From PALSA-1006 sp036171275 (GTDB lineage: Bacteria > Pseudomonadota > Gammaproteobacteria > Burkholderiales > Gallionellaceae), in assembly GCA_036171275.1 (NCBI GenBank), contig JAVHQT010000043.1:1-43849 (forward strand): a stretch of 43,849 bases of DNA, given 5' to 3'. Each line of letters opens with the position of its first letter. The stretch's first letter is position 1. The translations under genes were made by a program, and so were the position numbers. Under the pieces are notes generated by a model. That model searched no databases. It saw only the letters and a list, made by a program, of their open reading frames with translations, and was not told the origin of the DNA. Shown here piece by piece: positions 41,745 through 43,849 of this stretch.

Positions 41745-41978
41745 TTATTGCGTAAATGGGAAACCAATTTGTGCAGCACACCACCACTGCCCTTCGTATT
41801 TATAAGGTGTTGGTGAAGAATTTGAAGCATGGGGAATTGTTAACTCAGCGGGAGTTGGTGCAGTGGAAAAAGCAATCGAGGGGTTTAGCGCCGCCAGAAA
41901 AAAACTGACGCAGGAAAAGACAGAAAGTGCGGTATTTTTAAACGAACGACGAGTTAATTGCGGTGCGGTTATCCATAA
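41745..41978 (-). pseudogene. Small exported protein with a broken start (frameshift)
   Basis: On the minus strand an open frame without a start codon reads ITAPQLTRRSFKNTALSVFS followed by CVSFFLAALNPSIAFS, a convincing signal peptide, then a proline/serine-rich tail ending YEGQWWCAAQIGFPFTQ and stop. AAAGGG and ATG (about 41983-41976) lie exactly where a start would be expected, but that ATG is in another frame that soon stops. A one-base indel just after the ATG would explain this. It lies directly upstream of the SUMF1 gene and could belong to the same transcript. Confidence 0.45.
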
Positions 41979-41986
41979 ATTTCCCT

Positions 41987-42165
41987 TTAATTAACGGTTA
42001 TGCAACGGATAATGCTTTCTGCGAAATGCTGAAACCAAACCTTGCGCCAGTCGTATTTTCTGGGAAATTCGCCGTCAGCCTTCACCATCTGTGCGGTGAT
42101 ATGTACTCCGGGGTAAATTTGCAAGCGGGCGAATATTAGTCGAGGTTTTCGAACGATGTTAAGGT
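41987..42165 (-). pseudogene. Unidentified C-terminal protein fragment
   Basis: The minus-strand frame reads protein-like near its end (IYPGVHITAQMVKADGEFPR and YDWRKVWFQHFAESIIRC, stop at 41987). Its upstream part runs into the vapBC promoter and vapB, so only the C-terminal ~55 codons could be an old gene. I do not recognise the family. It may be a remnant cut off when the toxin-antitoxin pair arrived, or chance. Confidence 0.25.
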
Positions 42166-42173
42166 AAGCAAGC

Positions 42174-42220
42174 TTGTCCTTTTTGCGTTGATTGGATATA
42201 CTTTTCAATCGTTGTATATC
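42174..42220 (+). promoter_or_regulatory. Promoter and operator of the vapBC operon
   Basis: TTGTCC (42174-42179) and TATACT (42197-42202) are 17 bp apart. GATATAC (42195-42201) and GTATATC (42214-42220) form a perfect 7 bp inverted repeat overlapping the -10, fitting autorepression by the VapB-VapC complex. Confidence 0.5.
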
Positions 42221-42241
42221 TGACCATTTAAGGAGCAAATC

Positions 42242-42484
42242 ATGCAAGTGGCGAAATGGGGGAATTCGTTGGCGGTTAGGTTGCCAGCCACGTTGGTACA
42301 AGCCTTGGATTTAAAAGAAGGTGAAGAAATCGCACTGCATGCTGTTGATAGTCGCACTTTCGAAGTGTCTAAAAAGCCGGAAACTCAAGTCTTACTCGCT
42401 CGCTTACGTCAGTTTCGCGGACGCTTGCCTGCCGATTTTCATTTTGACCGTTTGGAAGCGAATAGTCAGGATGAGTTTAAGTGA
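42242..42484 (+). CDS. vapB: AbrB/MazE-type antitoxin VapB
   Basis: The 80-residue protein has an N-terminal swapped-hairpin AbrB fold, MQVAKWGNSLAVRLPATLVQ to ALDLKEGEEIALHAVDSRTF. This DNA-binding domain also represses the operon. The C-terminal region should bind and neutralise the toxin. AAGGAG lies about 7 nt before ATG 42242. The TGA overlaps the GTG start of the toxin gene by 4 nt. The pair lies in the accessory segment between rluD and pgeF. Confidence 0.88.
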   Translation: MQVAKWGNSLAVRLPATLVQALDLKEGEEIALHAVDSRTFEVSKKPETQVLLARLRQFRGRLPADFHFDRLEANSQDEFK

Positions 42485-42885
42485 GTCGCACTTTTGTTGA
42501 TAGCAATGTGATTTTATATTTGCTCTCTGCCGACTCTGCCAAGGCAGACCGTGCCGAGTTTATTCTGAATCAGGGCGCAATCATCAGTGTGCAAGTGCTG
42601 AATGAAATCACGTCTGTTTGTTTGCGGAAGTTAAAAATGCCTTGGGAAGAAATTGATGCGCTACTACTGGCCGTCAAAGCGACTTGCGAGGTGATGCCAT
42701 TGACTTTAAGCTCGCACGAAAAAGCCGAACAACTTAGCAAGCGTTATTCACTGTCTTTTTATGATGCGCATATCTGCGCGGCGGCGGCGCTGTCGGGTGC
42801 AGAAAACTTGCTTTCTGAAGACATGCAAGATGGCATCGATATTGATGGTGTAGTAATCTGCAATCCATTTAATAATACAATATAA
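42481..42885 (+). CDS. vapC: PIN-domain ribonuclease toxin VapC
   Basis: The 134-residue protein has the PIN-domain acidic residues Asp7 (FVDSNV), Glu42 (LNEI), Asp95 (FYDAHI) and Asp114 (SEDM), all intact, so the toxin should be an active Mg-dependent RNase. VapC toxins cleave tRNA or rRNA and are held inactive by VapB. The start is GTG 42481, overlapping the vapB stop. The stop lies 3 nt before the pgeF start, so the toxin operon runs directly into pgeF and may drive it. Confidence 0.9.
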   Translation: MSRTFVDSNVILYLLSADSAKADRAEFILNQGAIISVQVLNEITSVCLRKLKMPWEEIDALLLAVKATCEVMPLTLSSHEKAEQLSKRYSLSFYDAHICAAAALSGAENLLSEDMQDGIDIDGVVICNPFNNTI

Positions 42886-42888
42886 TCA

Positions 42889-43614
42889 ATGGGTTATACT
42901 AAATTTATTCATCCAAACTGGTCTGCGCCACCATCGGTGCGTGCTGTGCAAACTACGCGTCTGGGAGGTGTGAGTGACGCGCCGTTTGCCAGTTTTAATC
43001 TGGCGCAACACGTTGGCGATGCGGCGAAATCTGTCACGCAAAATCGGCAACTTCTCGCCCAAAATCTACCGACAGCACCGTGCTGGCTCAACCAAATTCA
43101 TAGCAATATCGCGGTCAAGGCCACCCCGCAACGCCAAGATGCGGATGCCAGCTTTACTCGGCAACGTGGTGTGGTGTGTGCCGTGATGACGGCGGATTGC
43201 CTGCCCATTTTGTTGTGCGACCAAGCGGGTAGCGTTGTCGCCGCTATTCATGCGGGTTGGAAAGGGTTGGCGGCGGGCATTATCGAAGCTACCGTGCGGG
43301 CGATGGAGGTTGAGCCCGCGCAAATGTTGGCATGGCTCGGCCCGGCGATTGGGCAAGCCGCGTTTGAAGTCGGCGGAGAAGTACGTGATATTTTTATCGC
43401 CCAGCACGCGCAAGCCAGTGCAGCATTTATGCCGAACGCGCAGGGAAAATGGCAGGCGGATATTTATTTGCTGGCGCACCAACGCCTGAATGCGCTAGGC
43501 ATCACTCACGTTTCGGGTGGCGATCTGTGTACTTTTCAGGATAAAAATCGCTTTTATTCTTACCGCCGTGACGGCGTCACTGGGCGTATGGCCTCACTGA
43601 TTTGGCTGGAATAA
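42889..43614 (+). CDS. pgeF: Laccase-domain protein PgeF (YfiH), multicopper-type oxidase / peptidoglycan editing factor
   Basis: The 241-residue protein has the YfiH/DUF152 metal-site residues His71 (NQIHSN), Cys104 (TADCLP) and His121 (IHAGWKG), plus FASFNLAQHVGD and the C-terminal DLCTFQDKNRFYSYRRDGVTGR. Family members have been described as purine nucleoside phosphorylases/adenosine deaminases (LACC1-like), and YfiH as a factor that avoids misincorporated residues in peptidoglycan precursors. In many gammaproteobacteria it follows rluD directly and precedes clpB. Here vapBC and other DNA sit between it and rluD, and the contig ends before any clpB. Confidence 0.9.
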   Translation: MGYTKFIHPNWSAPPSVRAVQTTRLGGVSDAPFASFNLAQHVGDAAKSVTQNRQLLAQNLPTAPCWLNQIHSNIAVKATPQRQDADASFTRQRGVVCAVMTADCLPILLCDQAGSVVAAIHAGWKGLAAGIIEATVRAMEVEPAQMLAWLGPAIGQAAFEVGGEVRDIFIAQHAQASAAFMPNAQGKWQADIYLLAHQRLNALGITHVSGGDLCTFQDKNRFYSYRRDGVTGRMASLIWLE

Positions 43615-43793
43615 ACTGCGCCTCATATGCTGTGGGGTGGAAGTTGACTTCTAGGAGGCTGTTGGACTCAGGGCAGCGCTAAAAATTAAATTGATTTCGC
43701 GGTGTTGCGATGCTGACAAAATGACGCCTTAGCTAGCTGGATTGAGAGCGTGTCCTAATTTTTTGCGCGCGCTTTACCGAGCTTTAAAATTGA
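43615..43793. other. Non-coding tail before the right insertion-sequence end
   Basis: These 179 bp after pgeF contain no recognisable gene. Stretches such as GGAGGCTGTTGGACTCAGG and GAGCGTGTCCTAATTTTT look like eroded insertion-sequence ends, but I cannot confirm this. The expected next gene, clpB, is not reached. Confidence 0.3.
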
Positions 43794-43849
43794 ATTTTTA
43801 GGCTCTATGTGATTTGTAGTGGGTAATGAGATAATCGGTAGATGAATAG
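43794..43849 (+). mobile_element. Probable insertion-sequence end at right edge of contig
   Basis: This is the inverted copy of positions 6-61, reading outward from GGCTCTATGTGATTTG at 43801. The bases before it (AATTTTT) are similar to those before the left copy but then diverge, so these are probably two copies of one element at different chromosomal sites. Confidence 0.6.

Noticed and set aside
1..43849. Window as a complete circular plasmid or phage
   Set aside because: The end repeats are inverted, not direct, and the content is chromosomal housekeeping genes, so circular closure is not supported.

Overview
The window looks like a chromosomal contig from a gammaproteobacterium. The evidence is a bamD gene divergent from rluD, a pgeF (yfiH) gene a little downstream of rluD, and mlaA, miaB-ybeY, murU-pepP-prmC and phoB of gammaproteobacterial type. 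The genus cannot be named from sequence alone; Thiotrichales or Methylococcales relatives are a guess. Both ends of the window carry the same ~55 bp sequence in inverted orientation, reading outward. This looks like an assembly contig that stops in two copies of one insertion sequence, and the left copy sits inside a dapB-like gene that also has an in-frame stop.

Layout: (1) 1-2.0 kb: broken dapB-like gene, then a divergent CPA1-type cation/proton antiporter. (2) 2.3-9.2 kb: a minus-strand operon of circularly permuted ATP-grasp, alpha-E protein, Anbu proteasome-like protease and a 1120-aa transglutaminase/DUF2126 fusion. It is preceded by a good sigma-54 promoter and an NtrC-like dyad. (3) 9.4-14.0 kb: a chemoreceptor with its own sigma-54-type promoter, and a PAS-PAS-GGDEF-EAL protein. 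(4) 14.1-15.4 kb: a graveyard holding a response regulator tail, a histidine kinase with an internal deletion and a frameshifted small exported protein. (5) 15.5-19.4 kb: polyphosphate:AMP phosphotransferase, a membrane-anchored FKBP isomerase, miaB and ybeY. (6) 19.5-22.7 kb: a FIST sensor protein, repeats, phoB with a Pho box, an orphan RHH antitoxin and a tRNA-Asn-like 3' fragment with terminator. (7) 22.8-25.4 kb: four genes overlapping by 4 nt (2Fe-2S protein, alpha/beta hydrolase, NodI/NodJ-like ABC exporter). (8) 25.5-33.3 kb: a signalling operon of ridA, REC-HD-GYP, hemerythrin-histidine kinase, GAF-histidine kinase and GAF-PAS-PAS-GGDEF*-EAL-REC. (9) 33.5-39.9 kb: housekeeping genes prmC, pepP, murU, a YebC-family gene, a PilZ protein, mlaA, a NUDIX hydrolase and bamD. 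(10) 39.9-43.6 kb: rluD and pgeF, separated by ~1.95 kb holding palindromic repeats, an exported formylglycine-generating-enzyme-like protein, remnants and a vapBC module.

Two themes stand out. One is second-messenger and two-component signalling: two kinases and two REC-fused c-di-GMP phosphodiesterases in one operon, plus a separate GGDEF-EAL protein and a PilZ protein. The other is the ATP-grasp/alpha-E/Anbu/transglutaminase cluster, a known but functionally obscure gene set, which the upstream DNA here suggests is under nitrogen-type sigma-54 control. Small repeats of the TTCGACAAGCTC family are scattered in intergenic DNA, and one lies inside the prmC reading frame. No rRNA, CRISPR array, intact tRNA or transposase gene was found.
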